Source: Acidobacteriaceae bacterium
GTDB taxonomy: Bacteria > Acidobacteriota > Terriglobia > Terriglobales > Acidobacteriaceae
Direction of reading: 5' to 3'
Length of the DNA: 64,000 nucleotides
NCBI GenBank assembly: GCA_903642235.1
Contig: CAHJWL010000014.1
Location: 1 to 64,000 of the forward strand
Each line of letters opens with the position of its first letter. Positions within the stretch are counted from its first letter, which is position 1. Positions 25,969 through 35,509 of the stretch are shown piece by piece. The notes beneath the pieces are model-generated. The model did no database searches and had not been told where the DNA came from. It saw only the letters and a list, made by a program, of their open reading frames with translations. Made by a program: the position numbers and the translations under genes.

Positions 25969-28900
25969 TCAGTCAATGACGCGAACACCACCACGGCCCA
26001 CTAACTCTTCAATGCGATCGATAAAAAGCCGATCCGCCGCCACCATCACGTTCTGTGGCTCGAGAACCGCGCAGAACTCTCCCGGCTCTTCAAGGTCGAG
26101 CAGCAGCTTGCCCGTGCCTGGCGTTTCGAGGAAGATCGCAAGCAACTTCTCGAGCAGGGCTGCATCCGGATGATGAAGCGGCACCTTGATGCGCAATGAC
26201 TCTGGCAACTTGAGCTTCACATCTTCAAGCGCCTGAATGCTCGAGATTGCCAGCTTGGGCGCGGCATCTTCCTCACCCCGCAGCACTCCGCGAATCACGA
26301 CGGGTACATCAATCTTCAGTCGCTCTGCCAACTTCTCGTAGCTCTGGGGAAACGCGATAAGATCGATCTTTCCCACAGTGTCTTCAAGGCAGGCCTGTGC
26401 GTACATTTCGCCGGACCTCTTCGATTTCGCCACCTTTAACCCGGTAATCACGCCTGCAATCGAGATCTCACTCTGAGGTGACTCGTCCCGGCCACGGCGA
26501 AAGACCTGGGGCTCCGGCTTCATCTCACACGCCGTCATCGTGTCGACCACCTTCATATTTCGTAACTTCTCGCGATACTTATCCATTGGATGCCCGGAGA
26601 CAAAAAAGCCGAGCACCTCCTTCTCGTTCTGCAGACGCGTGTGCTCGTCCCACTCCGGCACCTGGGGCAGCGGATCGGCCGTGGAGGGCTGCAGCGGACC
26701 ATCATCAAAGATGCCAAACAGTCCGCTCTGCCCTGCTGCCAGGTCACGTTGCGACTTCTGCGCCCGCTCCATAGCTTTATCAAGCGCTGCCGTCAGAGGT
26801 GCCCGCTTGCCGAGCGAGTCCATGGCTCCCGCCTTAATGAGCGACTCAAGCACCCGCTTGTTCAAAAGTCGAAGCTCCACCTGCTCGCAAAAGTCCCAAA
26901 GGCTTGAAAAGCTCTGCTTCCCTGCCGCCGTCGTCCCTGTGCGGGCCGCCAGGATCGATTCGATCGCGTTATGCCCGACATTCTTGATGGCCGCGAGACC
27001 GAAGCCGATCGCCGACCCGGTAGGCGTGAAATTCGCATAGGACGTCTGTACATTCGGCGGCAGAACCGCAATCTCCATCTCCCTGCATTCAGAGATGTAC
27101 TTGACCACATTCTCCGGCTTCGAGGTCTCACTCGTCAGGAGCGCCGCCATGAACTCGACTGGATAGTGCGTCTTCAACCACGCCGTGTGATACGCCAGCA
27201 GCGCATATGCGGCGGAATGTGATTTGTTAAAGCCGTACCCGGCGAACTGCGCCATCAAGTCAAAAAGCTTTCCGGCAATATCCTTCGGGTGCTTGTTCCC
27301 AGCGGCTCCAGACATAAATCGTTCGCGCTGCTTTCCCATCTCGGCCGCGTCCTTCTTGCCCATCGCGCGGCGCAGCAGATCAGCGTCGCCAAGGGAGTAG
27401 CCGGCCACCACGTTTGAAATCTGCATGACCTGTTCCTGGTACACGATCACGCCAAGCGTCTCTTTGAGCAGTATCTCCAACTCAGGCAAGAGATACTCCA
27501 CCACCCGCCGACCCCACTTACGCTCAATGAAGTCATCGATCATGCCACCCTGTATCGGACCGGGCCGGTACAGGGCGTTGAGAGCTGTCAGATCCTCAAC
27601 AGTCGTTGGCTTGTAACGCCGCAAGACATCGCGCATCCCACCAGACTCAAATTGGAACACGCCCGAAGTGAGTGCGCGATGAAAGACCTGCTCATAGGTC
27701 TTCTCGTCATCGAGTGGCACCATGGCCATGTCCACCGTCTCGCCACGATTCTGCAGGATGAGCTTCAAGCAATCATCGATGACGGTAAGTGTCGTCAGCC
27801 CAAGAAAGTCCATCTTGAGCAGACCCATCTTCTCCACCGCCTTCATGTCGTACGCTGTGACGATTGCCTGCTCCTTGGTTCGTGTAACAGGCACAAGCTC
27901 GGTCAGCGGCTGCGGCGCGATCACAACACCGGCCGCGTGAACGCCGGCCCCGCGTACCAGACCTTCCAGTCGGATCGCAGCATCGATGATCTCCTTGACC
28001 TTCGCGTCCGCCTCATAGGCGGAACTCAGAATGGTCGAGTCTTTAAGAGCCTGCTCGATCGTGATGCCGATCGTTGGCGGGATCATCTTCGCGATGCGGT
28101 CCACCTCGCCGTACGGCATGTCAAGCGCCCGTCCGACGTCCTTGATCGCGGCTTTTGCCGCCATCGTGTTGAACGTGATGATCTGTGCGACCTGATCAAC
28201 GCCATACTTGCGCCGTACGTACTCAATCACCTCACCGCGCCGGTTCATGCAAAAGTCAATGTCGATATCCGGCATCGAAATGCGTTCGGGATTCAGGAAC
28301 CGCTCGAACAAAAGCTCGTTCTGCAGCGGGTCAACATCGGTGATCTCCATCGCATACGCAACCAGCGAGCCCGCCGCGGACCCACGACCCGGACCGACGG
28401 GAATACTCTGCTCCCGCGCATACCGGATAAAGTCCCAGACGATCATGAAGTAGCCGGGGAACTTCATCTGCTTAATGCACTCGATTTCGCGATCAAGCCG
28501 CGCGTGATACTCGTCAATTGACTTCTTCTGAAGTCCACGTGCGACCAGCTGCGCATACGCCGTCGTCAATCGCTTCTGCAGACCCTCACGGCATATCTGC
28601 TCGAAATAGCTCTCAAGCGTCTCGCCCTCTGGAACGATGAAGTCCGGAAATGGATTCTTCACCTTGGACATCTTCAGGTTGCACCGGTCCACAAATTGCA
28701 TCGTCCGCGTGCATACTTCGGGCGCATGCGCGAAGGTCCGGTGCATCTCCTCGGCAGACTTGATGTAGAACTCCTGCGTATCAAACTTGAACCGCTTCGG
28801 GTCGTTCATCGACCCAGCTGTCTGCACACACAGCAGGATCTCGTGCGCGCGGCTGTCGTCATGCGCCACATAGTGGCTGTCGTTCGTCGCAATCAGCGGG

Positions 28901-29496
28901 ATGCTGAGTTCGCGTTCCATCTTGAACAGCGCGTCACATACTGCCTTGTCGGGCTCCAGGCCGTGGTCCTGAATCTCGAGAAAGAAGTTGCCTTTGCCGA
29001 ACATCTCCTGGAAGTTCCCTGCAGAGCGCTTTGCGTCCTCGTACTTCCCTGCCATCAGGTGTTGATTCACCTCACCCGCCAGACACCCTGAAAAGCCAAT
29101 CAGGCCCTCTGTGTGCTTCGCCAGGAACTCCTTTGAGACACGCGGCTTGCGATAGAAGCCGTGCAGCGCCGCTTCACTCGTCAGCCGCACAAGGTTGCGA
29201 TACCCTTCCTCGTTCTCTGCAAGCACCAGGAAGTGGTTATACCCGTCAGCCATCTCGCGGTGGTCATTTGTCTTCGAGAGATAGAGCTCGCAGCCTAGAA
29301 TCGGCTTCAGATCCTTCTTCTGCATTGCATCGAAGAAGTGCACGGCTCCATAGATGTTCCCGTGATCCGTAATGGCCGCTGCCTTCTGGCCGATCTGGCC
29401 TAAATGCGCGGCCAGCTTATCGACATCGCAGGCCCCGTCCAGAAGCGAGTAATCAGAGTGAAGATGCAGGTGTGTGAACTCGGGCGCTACTGGCAT
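25969..29496 (-). CDS. dnaE: DNA polymerase III subunit alpha
   Basis: The replicative polymerase. 1175 residues from the ATG at 29496, chosen because GGAG lies nine bases upstream; an in-frame GTG five codons earlier is less likely. PHP domain: FTHLHLHSDYSLLDG and ITDHGNIYGAVHFF. Palm active site: PDIDIDFCMNRRGEVIEYV. GRGSAAGSLVAYA, GPIQGGMIDDFI and YQEQVMQ are DnaE1 signatures. The tail carries the helix-hairpin-helix and an OB domain (ISIAGVITGLKVAKSKRSGEMYA). It is the essential DnaE1 type. It is followed by accA on the same strand. Confidence 0.98.
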   Translation of the reverse strand: MPVAPEFTHLHLHSDYSLLDGACDVDKLAAHLGQIGQKAAAITDHGNIYGAVHFFDAMQKKDLKPILGCELYLSKTNDHREMADGYNHFLVLAENEEGYRNLVRLTSEAALHGFYRKPRVSKEFLAKHTEGLIGFSGCLAGEVNQHLMAGKYEDAKRSAGNFQEMFGKGNFFLEIQDHGLEPDKAVCDALFKMERELSIPLIATNDSHYVAHDDSRAHEILLCVQTAGSMNDPKRFKFDTQEFYIKSAEEMHRTFAHAPEVCTRTMQFVDRCNLKMSKVKNPFPDFIVPEGETLESYFEQICREGLQKRLTTAYAQLVARGLQKKSIDEYHARLDREIECIKQMKFPGYFMIVWDFIRYAREQSIPVGPGRGSAAGSLVAYAMEITDVDPLQNELLFERFLNPERISMPDIDIDFCMNRRGEVIEYVRRKYGVDQVAQIITFNTMAAKAAIKDVGRALDMPYGEVDRIAKMIPPTIGITIEQALKDSTILSSAYEADAKVKEIIDAAIRLEGLVRGAGVHAAGVVIAPQPLTELVPVTRTKEQAIVTAYDMKAVEKMGLLKMDFLGLTTLTVIDDCLKLILQNRGETVDMAMVPLDDEKTYEQVFHRALTSGVFQFESGGMRDVLRRYKPTTVEDLTALNALYRPGPIQGGMIDDFIERKWGRRVVEYLLPELEILLKETLGVIVYQEQVMQISNVVAGYSLGDADLLRRAMGKKDAAEMGKQRERFMSGAAGNKHPKDIAGKLFDLMAQFAGYGFNKSHSAAYALLAYHTAWLKTHYPVEFMAALLTSETSKPENVVKYISECREMEIAVLPPNVQTSYANFTPTGSAIGFGLAAIKNVGHNAIESILAARTGTTAAGKQSFSSLWDFCEQVELRLLNKRVLESLIKAGAMDSLGKRAPLTAALDKAMERAQKSQRDLAAGQSGLFGIFDDGPLQPSTADPLPQVPEWDEHTRLQNEKEVLGFFVSGHPMDKYREKLRNMKVVDTMTACEMKPEPQVFRRGRDESPQSEISIAGVITGLKVAKSKRSGEMYAQACLEDTVGKIDLIAFPQSYEKLAERLKIDVPVVIRGVLRGEEDAAPKLAISSIQALEDVKLKLPESLRIKVPLHHPDAALLEKLLAIFLETPGTGKLLLDLEEPGEFCAVLEPQNVMVAADRLFIDRIEELVGRGGVRVID

Positions 29497-29615
29497 TCGG
29501 GGAGTCTCCACCTACAAGTTTATTCGCAGCACCCGCGTCGTCTGAATGAGGAAAAGCGGTACACATCTCTGCCTCACCGCTTCAGGCAACACTCTCCGAC
29601 AGAAAGCCAGCGTGC

Positions 29616-30653
29616 CTACTCGGCAAGGAGCCTGTGCACGAGGGAAACATAGAGGTCCACAGCTTCAAGCAGCTCTTTCTTCGCCAGGCGCTCGTCAGGT
29701 GTGTGGGCAACATGAATGGATCCGGGACCAAGCAGGAAGGGCTCTCCCCACGCGGTGAGTGATGGAATGTCCGTGGTGAACTTGGCAATCATCGTTGGTA
29801 TCCCGGCAATCTCCCGCATACGAACAAATGGTAGATCCAGGCTGAACGCAACCTCCGCTCGATCGCCTGCGATGACGCGGATCTGCTCACGCATCTCGTC
29901 CGAGGGTCCCACCAAACGGATCAGAAGATGCGCCTCCGCTTGATCGGCGATGACGTTGGGCGCGCGACCACCAGAGATCAGGCCGACATTCAAGGTTGAG
30001 TCCCCCACAACGGCATCCACCGGCAGGACGATGCCACGCAGATCATGCAGGACCGATACAAGCTTATCGATCGCACTCTCTCCCAGCTCCGGGTAGGCTG
30101 AGTGGGCCATCCGGCCCTTCGCGCGCAGCTCCACCCGAAGTGCGCCCTTTGACGCCAGGGCCAGTCGATTCTCTGTCGGCTCACCGTTGATCAGGTAGCG
30201 TGAGCCTTTTGGAGAGTTGTTTGCCACCGCCGCGCCGGCTGAGTCCCGTTCCTCCCCCACTACAAACAGCAGACCGGTGCTGACACCTTCTTCTCGCAAG
30301 CGCTCTGCCGCCGCAATCTGCGCGGCGATGATGCCCTTCGCGTCACAGCTGCCCCGTCCATAGATAAACTCCTGATCCTCTGAGCTCGCGAAATAGGGCG
30401 GCACTGTATCCATATGCGTGGAGAACACGACCGCCGGTGTCGCCCCGGGCCGGCAGGCATACACGTTAAAGCGCTCCTCCTGACCGCAACCGGGAGTCGA
30501 AGTCGGATCCGGCTGGCTCACTCCCTGTCGCTCGACGGTGTATCCAAGCTGCTCCAGATACTCCGCAAGAAAGGTTCCAGCGGCCCCTTCGTGGTATGTC
30601 GTCGATTCGATGTCAACCAGACGTCGTGTGAGCGCTACCGGATCGATCGTCAT
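29616..30653 (-). CDS. M20-family deacylase/peptidase (ArgE/DapE type)
   Basis: 345 residues from the ATG at 30653; the upstream open frame crosses a divergent gene's leader. Metal motifs are in place: VVFSTHMDTVPPYF, YGRGSCDAKGIIAAQIAAAERL, LFVVGEERDSAGA (catalytic Glu), GEPTENRLALASKGALRVELRAKGRMAHSAYP and a C-terminal HTPDERL. It would remove an acyl group or cleave a dipeptide in amino-acid metabolism; ArgE, DapE or LysK cannot be told apart by eye. It stands next to dnaE on the same strand (119-base gap) and is divergent from an alpha/beta hydrolase. Confidence 0.88.
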   Translation of the reverse strand: MTIDPVALTRRLVDIESTTYHEGAAGTFLAEYLEQLGYTVERQGVSQPDPTSTPGCGQEERFNVYACRPGATPAVVFSTHMDTVPPYFASSEDQEFIYGRGSCDAKGIIAAQIAAAERLREEGVSTGLLFVVGEERDSAGAAVANNSPKGSRYLINGEPTENRLALASKGALRVELRAKGRMAHSAYPELGESAIDKLVSVLHDLRGIVLPVDAVVGDSTLNVGLISGGRAPNVIADQAEAHLLIRLVGPSDEMREQIRVIAGDRAEVAFSLDLPFVRMREIAGIPTMIAKFTTDIPSLTAWGEPFLLGPGSIHVAHTPDERLAKKELLEAVDLYVSLVHRLLAE

Positions 30654-30734
30654 GCGATCAGCATACGTCAGCCGCCGTGCGGAGCCGCTCCGCTCAATCT
30701 GCGCTCCTGCGAAGAACCTCGTACACTGAAGGCC

Positions 30735-31457
30735 ATGACGCAGGAATCTCCCGCCGCCCGTGCGTCCGTACGATCGCACGTTCAACAGGTAGTGGATCTC
30801 GTCGGTCCCGCAGGCCGTCTAGAAGCCCTGCTGAATACTGGCGCACCGGATGCACCCGTCGCCGCCATCGTCTGCCACCCGTATCCGCCAGCCGGCGGGA
30901 CCATGCACACCAGGGTCGTCTACCACACAATGAAGGTGCTCTCCGGCCTTGGCATTCCGGTCCTTCGCTTCAACTTTCGCGGTGTCGGCCTGAGTGCAGG
31001 CAGCTTTGACCGTGGTGTCGGCGAACAGGAAGATGTCCGCGCGGCGCTTGCGTGGCTCGATCGCCACTACCGCGTGCCGCTTCTCTTTGCCGGCTTCTCT
31101 TTCGGGTCCTATGTCGGGCTTCGTGCGTGCTGCTCGGACAGCCGAGTCATCGGACGCATTGTGCTTGGCCTTCCCGTGCGTGCAGCCGGCCGTGACTACA
31201 CGTATGACTTTCTCGAGAGCTGCCCGGGGCCGCTGCTCGCAGTGAGCGGCAGCGACGATGAGTTCTGCTCTCCCGAAATCCTCAGGCAAATAATCGGAAC
31301 TGGTCTCCGTCGCAGCACCGTGATCATCCCCGGAGCAGATCATTTCTTCCAGGGTTCCCCCGGGTCGCCGGAGTCGAAGCTGCCTGTTATGCAGCAGGTC
31401 CTTCAGGAATGGATCGAGGACGAAGAGCTTCTCCTCCCTGCCATAGGAAGCCTCTAG
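30735..31457 (+). CDS. alpha/beta hydrolase
   Basis: 240 residues from ATG 30735. AAIVCHPYPPAGGTMHTRVVYHTMKVL, FNFRGVGLSAGSFD, LLFAGFSFGSYVGLR (nucleophile elbow G-x-S-x-G) and GADHFFQG (catalytic His) match the small alpha/beta hydrolases with a C-H-P-H/Y-P oxyanion segment. No signal peptide. The substrate is unknown. The last four bases overlap the convergent hydrolase gene (CTAG shared by both stops). Confidence 0.88.
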   Translation: MTQESPAARASVRSHVQQVVDLVGPAGRLEALLNTGAPDAPVAAIVCHPYPPAGGTMHTRVVYHTMKVLSGLGIPVLRFNFRGVGLSAGSFDRGVGEQEDVRAALAWLDRHYRVPLLFAGFSFGSYVGLRACCSDSRVIGRIVLGLPVRAAGRDYTYDFLESCPGPLLAVSGSDDEFCSPEILRQIIGTGLRRSTVIIPGADHFFQGSPGSPESKLPVMQQVLQEWIEDEELLLPAIGSL

Positions 31458-32323
31458 CTGGCCAGCGCCGACTGCTCGCCCGCAAAGCATCGCTCGCTCT
31501 GAGCGGTTCGCTCCAGCCACCGGGCTACCAGAGAGTTCACCATCTCAGGAACCTCCTCAAACGCAATGTGCCCGACTCCGCTGAGAGTAACCAGCTCTGC
31601 GTGCGGAAGAGAGCGCCGCAGCGTCATGCCCGACGCGAGTCCAACCGCCCTGTCACGATCGCCCCAGATCAGCAACGTAGGAATGTCCAGCATGCCACTC
31701 AAGCGCCTCTGAAGTCCTGCCATGTCAGACCGCCAGCGCGCTATGATCTGCAGCACGTGATCGATCGTTCCCGGCACGTGCAGGCCGTCCGTGTATCCCG
31801 CCAGGGCATCTACCGGGACGCGCTGTCGGTCTCCGTACATCCGGCCCAGCGCAACCCGTTTCCACTGAACGGGTAGCCACGGAATGATGCGAGCAAACCA
31901 GAGCCCAAGACGCGTCGTGTAGAAGTTCAGCAGGCCATGCCCGAGTGTGCAAAATGGATTTGCCGGCGCGAAGAGGATGAGTCGCCCGGTGCGGTGCGGA
32001 TGGCGAGCTGCGAACATCAAAGCAACAGCGCCGCCATGCGAATGTGCCGCAATATCTGCTCGTGGAATGCTAAGCGCATCCATTGTGGCGGCAAGGCGGT
32101 CCGCCGTAGCTTCAAGCGACGCATCGAGTCCGTGAACCCGGCCGGACTTCCCCATGTTTGGCAGATCCAGGGCGTACACCGTGGAGTGCTTGGCAAAGGA
32201 CGCTAGGTTACGACGCCAGTTCCGCGCTGATCCGACCAGACCATGAAGTAAAACCAGAGGCTGTCCCGAACCCGCACGCTCGTACCGGAGATCCATCTCT
32301 CCCACTCGAATGACATGCTCCAT
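31454..32323 (-). CDS. alpha/beta hydrolase
   Basis: 289 residues from ATG 32323 (AGGA just upstream; GTG at 32338 is an alternative). PLVLLHGLVGSARNW is the oxyanion strand, AAHSHGGAVALMFAARHP the nucleophile elbow (S-H-G), LLIWGDRDRAVGL the Asp strand, and GVGHIAFEEVPEMVN the catalytic His. This is the epoxide-hydrolase/haloperoxidase-like type acting on small esters or similar. Substrate unknown. It overlaps the previous hydrolase by four bases, and its leader shares a 246-base gap with the histidine kinase. Confidence 0.88.
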   Translation of the reverse strand: MEHVIRVGEMDLRYERAGSGQPLVLLHGLVGSARNWRRNLASFAKHSTVYALDLPNMGKSGRVHGLDASLEATADRLAATMDALSIPRADIAAHSHGGAVALMFAARHPHRTGRLILFAPANPFCTLGHGLLNFYTTRLGLWFARIIPWLPVQWKRVALGRMYGDRQRVPVDALAGYTDGLHVPGTIDHVLQIIARWRSDMAGLQRRLSGMLDIPTLLIWGDRDRAVGLASGMTLRRSLPHAELVTLSGVGHIAFEEVPEMVNSLVARWLERTAQSERCFAGEQSALAS

Positions 32324-32431
32324 CTCTGTCCTGCCCACCCCTGACGAGAAATCTGTTGCAGCGCATCAGCATCTCCTATGTTACAGGACTGTGAACGATA
32401 GAGACTGCCTCGTCAAGACGTTCTCTGGAGA

Positions 32432-32448
32432 ATGGGGATCATCCCTAT
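32432..32448. promoter_or_regulatory. operator-like palindrome before the kinase operon
   Basis: ATGGGGAT-C-ATCCCTAT: 8-base arms around one central base with a single G:T pair, 122 bases upstream of the histidine kinase start. It could bind a dimeric regulator, possibly the NtrC-type partner itself. No sigma-54 -24/-12 (TGGCAC-N5-TTGC) was found in the gap. Confidence 0.35.
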
Positions 32449-32569
32449 GGTTTTATGGAGATCTGTGAGTACGATGTCTTAGAGATCCTTATTTGATCTG
32501 GTCTACACCCGCTTTGAGGCACTCCAGATTGGCCGATAAATTGCAGGCATCACCCTGAAGAACCAGACA

Positions 32570-35509
32570 ATGAAGGATGCGTTTCAAACTCGCGTGCTCG
32601 CCGTGGTGCTGGCAATCGCAACTGTGGCTGCGGCGGTGTTTGCCATCCTCAATCTCCGGCAGGAGATGGACTTCGAGGTCCCCAACGACGGTGTCTGGTG
32701 GATGGAAGCGCACGGAGGACTTCGCGCCGAGCAGGTTCCGACTGACACGCCAGCCTACCGCGGCGGTATTCGCAAGGGTGATATCCTGCAGGCCGTCAAC
32801 GAGCACCCCTCGCCTCGCCTTGCTCTCTACGAACGGGAGCTGTTTCGCAGCGGAATCTGGGCCCATGCGACGTACTCCGTGCTTCGCCCCTCGAACTCGG
32901 GTTCCGGAACCAAGGTGGATTTCTCGGTCATCCTTGAACCCCTGGATCGCTCCAGTAACGATGGTTTTCGCATCATCGCTTTGTCTTACCTCTGTATCGG
33001 CATCTACGTCCTCTTCCGACGCTGGACCGCTCCCAAGGCAACCCACTTCTATCTCTTCTGCCTGGTGTCCTTCGTCCTCTACGCCTTCAAGTACACCGGC
33101 GTTCTTGATGGCTTTGACTCAGCCGTCTACTGGGCTAATCTGGCCGCAAACGCTGTACAGCCAGCGCTCTTTCTCCACTTCGCCGTCAGCTTCAGCAACA
33201 GTAACGCCTCCTCTTGGCGTTCGCGGTGGGCGCGCGTCCTGCTCATCAGCGCGTTCTATCTGCCCGGCGTCCTTCTGGTTGGGTTGCAGTTCGTCGCCAT
33301 CCGCTACTGGTTCGCTACGGAGCTTCTACGCCACCGCCTTTACCAGATCGGCGTGGGCTACCAGGCGCTCTACTATGTCATTGCCGCAGTCGTCTTCTGG
33401 GTTCGCTACAAGCGTGCCGGCTTTGCTCTCGAACGCCAGCAATTAAAGTGGCTAACCCGCGGCACCTTCGTCGCGGTCACACCCTACACTCTCTTTTTTG
33501 CCATTCCGTATATGGCGGATCTGCCGATACCGGGTCTGCTGACAAAGCTGGCCGGTCTATCGCTTGTCGTGCTGCCTCTCACCTTCAGTTGGGCGATCGT
33601 GCGCTACCGCCTGATGGATACGGACCTGATCTTCAAGCGTGGTGTCACCTACACACTGGCAACGGCCTCGCTGGTTGGCCTCTACTTCGCAGTTCTTGCC
33701 GTCACAGCCGAGACCGTCCGCAGCCGTCTTCCGAGTCTGCGTCTCTGGGGTCTGGTTGCCGCTGTCACCATCACGGGCATCGTCTTTGATCCGCTCAAGC
33801 GGGCTATTCAGGCCAGGGTCGATCGGCTCTTTGATCAGAAGCGCTTTGACTATCGCGAGACATTAGTGGACTTCGGCCGCGGCCTCAACTCCCAGACCGA
33901 TCTCCGCACGCTGGTCGATGCCATCGTTGAGCGCCTGCCGCAGACCTTGCTTGTCACTCGTGTGGCCGTCTTCCTTTCAGATGAAAGCTCCGGCAATCGT
34001 CCCGCATTCCATCTGGCCGCATCGCACGGGCTGGCCGATCTCTCCGCCGGCGAACTCGCCAGCCTCGACCTCCATTTCCTCAACTTTGACGAGGCACAAT
34101 CAACCAGTCACATCTTTTGGGAGAATCCCCGGCAGGTGCTTCGGCTGCCGGCCTCCGAGCGCGCTTCCGCCTCTCGGCTCGATCTGAACTACTACCTTCC
34201 ATGTCGGGTCGCTTCGCGCGAGGGTCTCGGTACACGAACTGTCGCCGTCATCGGCCTCGGTCTCACCAGGATGGGAGATTTTCTCTCCAGTGAGGACGTA
34301 GAGCTGCTCGAATCGCTCGCCAGCTACATCGGCATCGCCATCCAGAACGCACAGCTCTATCGCACACTCGAACGGCAGATCGGCGAGTTCGAACGCCTGA
34401 AGGAGTTCCACGAAAACATCGTCGAATCGATCAACGTGGGCGTGTTCGCGGTAGACCTCGATGACCACATCGAAAGCTGGAACCGTCGCATGGAGGTTCT
34501 CTTTGGCGTCTCGCGTGCCGATACCTTGCGAAAACCCCTTTCCGCCGTGCTTCCAGGTGACTTCCTGCGCAAGATTGATAGCGTTCGCCTCGATCAGGGA
34601 ACGCACGCGTTCTACAAATACCGCATCGAGCTGCCAGATGGTGAAACGCATATCGCGAACATCGCCGTTGCACCTCTGGTCTCGAAGTCGGCCGTGCCCG
34701 TTGGCCGCATCGTCCTTATCGATGACATTACCGATCGTGTCGAGCTGGAAGCGCAGCTCACTCAATCAGAGAAGCTCTCCTCCATCGGTCTCCTGGCTGC
34801 CGGCGTGGCGCATGAGGTCAACACTCCCCTCGCTGTCATCTCCGCCTACACGCAGATGCTGACCAAGCAGATGTCAGGAGACGCTCGCCTCGCACCAGTC
34901 CTCGAGAAGATTACGCAGCAGAGCTTCCGCGCCTCTGAGATCGTTAATGGTCTGCTGAACTTCTCCCGCACCAGCGGCACAGAGCGCACCAGCGTTGACC
35001 TCAACCGGCTGCTGCGCGATACCGTCAATCTGATCGATCATCAGCTGAAGACGGCAAAAATCTCAGTCGATCTCGATCTCGACCCCGCCCTTTCTTCGGT
35101 CCAGGGCAACCAGGGCAAGATCCAGCAAGTCTTGCTGAACTTCCTGCTCAACGCGAAGGATGCCATGCTGCGCTCGACGAGTGCGCGCATCGCCGTAACG
35201 ACATATAACCGCTCCGGCGCAGCCGTGATTCGCATCCAGGACACCGGGAGCGGCATCAGTCAGGAGCACCTGCATCGCATCTACGATCCCTTCTTTACGA
35301 CCAAGACGGCACCTCGCGCGGGCGAGCACAAAGGCACGGGGCTTGGACTCGCGGTAAGCTACGGCATCATGCAGGAGCACGGCGGCAAGATCCACGTCGA
35401 AAGCTCCATCGGCATTGGCACGACCTTTGAACTTGAGTTCCCTGCCCTCGCTTCCCCACTCTCAGACGCTGCCTCCGATGTGAGCGAAAGGACCATACTC
35501 CATGTCTGA
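32570..35509 (+). CDS. membrane histidine kinase with PDZ, GAF and PAS domains
   Basis: 979 residues. An N-terminal helix (about 8-28) is followed by a PDZ-like domain (about 35-130, with YRGGIRKGDILQAVN), a cluster of about seven membrane helices (140-350), a GAF domain (about 420-600), a PAS domain (about 615-725), HisKA with the phospho-His at 748 (AAGVAHEVNTPLAV) and an ATPase domain (NFLLNAKDAM, DTGSGIS, GTGLGLAVSYGIM). It would sense an envelope or membrane cue and pass phosphate to the regulator, whose start codon lies inside its stop (8-base overlap). The ligand is unknown. PDZ fused to a multi-span sensor is unusual. Confidence 0.93.
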   Translation: MKDAFQTRVLAVVLAIATVAAAVFAILNLRQEMDFEVPNDGVWWMEAHGGLRAEQVPTDTPAYRGGIRKGDILQAVNEHPSPRLALYERELFRSGIWAHATYSVLRPSNSGSGTKVDFSVILEPLDRSSNDGFRIIALSYLCIGIYVLFRRWTAPKATHFYLFCLVSFVLYAFKYTGVLDGFDSAVYWANLAANAVQPALFLHFAVSFSNSNASSWRSRWARVLLISAFYLPGVLLVGLQFVAIRYWFATELLRHRLYQIGVGYQALYYVIAAVVFWVRYKRAGFALERQQLKWLTRGTFVAVTPYTLFFAIPYMADLPIPGLLTKLAGLSLVVLPLTFSWAIVRYRLMDTDLIFKRGVTYTLATASLVGLYFAVLAVTAETVRSRLPSLRLWGLVAAVTITGIVFDPLKRAIQARVDRLFDQKRFDYRETLVDFGRGLNSQTDLRTLVDAIVERLPQTLLVTRVAVFLSDESSGNRPAFHLAASHGLADLSAGELASLDLHFLNFDEAQSTSHIFWENPRQVLRLPASERASASRLDLNYYLPCRVASREGLGTRTVAVIGLGLTRMGDFLSSEDVELLESLASYIGIAIQNAQLYRTLERQIGEFERLKEFHENIVESINVGVFAVDLDDHIESWNRRMEVLFGVSRADTLRKPLSAVLPGDFLRKIDSVRLDQGTHAFYKYRIELPDGETHIANIAVAPLVSKSAVPVGRIVLIDDITDRVELEAQLTQSEKLSSIGLLAAGVAHEVNTPLAVISAYTQMLTKQMSGDARLAPVLEKITQQSFRASEIVNGLLNFSRTSGTERTSVDLNRLLRDTVNLIDHQLKTAKISVDLDLDPALSSVQGNQGKIQQVLLNFLLNAKDAMLRSTSARIAVTTYNRSGAAVIRIQDTGSGISQEHLHRIYDPFFTTKTAPRAGEHKGTGLGLAVSYGIMQEHGGKIHVESSIGIGTTFELEFPALASPLSDAASDVSERTILHV

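Noticed and set aside
32339..32569. Sigma-54 promoter before the kinase operon
   Set aside because: No TGGCAC-N5-TTGC spacing was found; only the near-palindrome remains as a possible signal.
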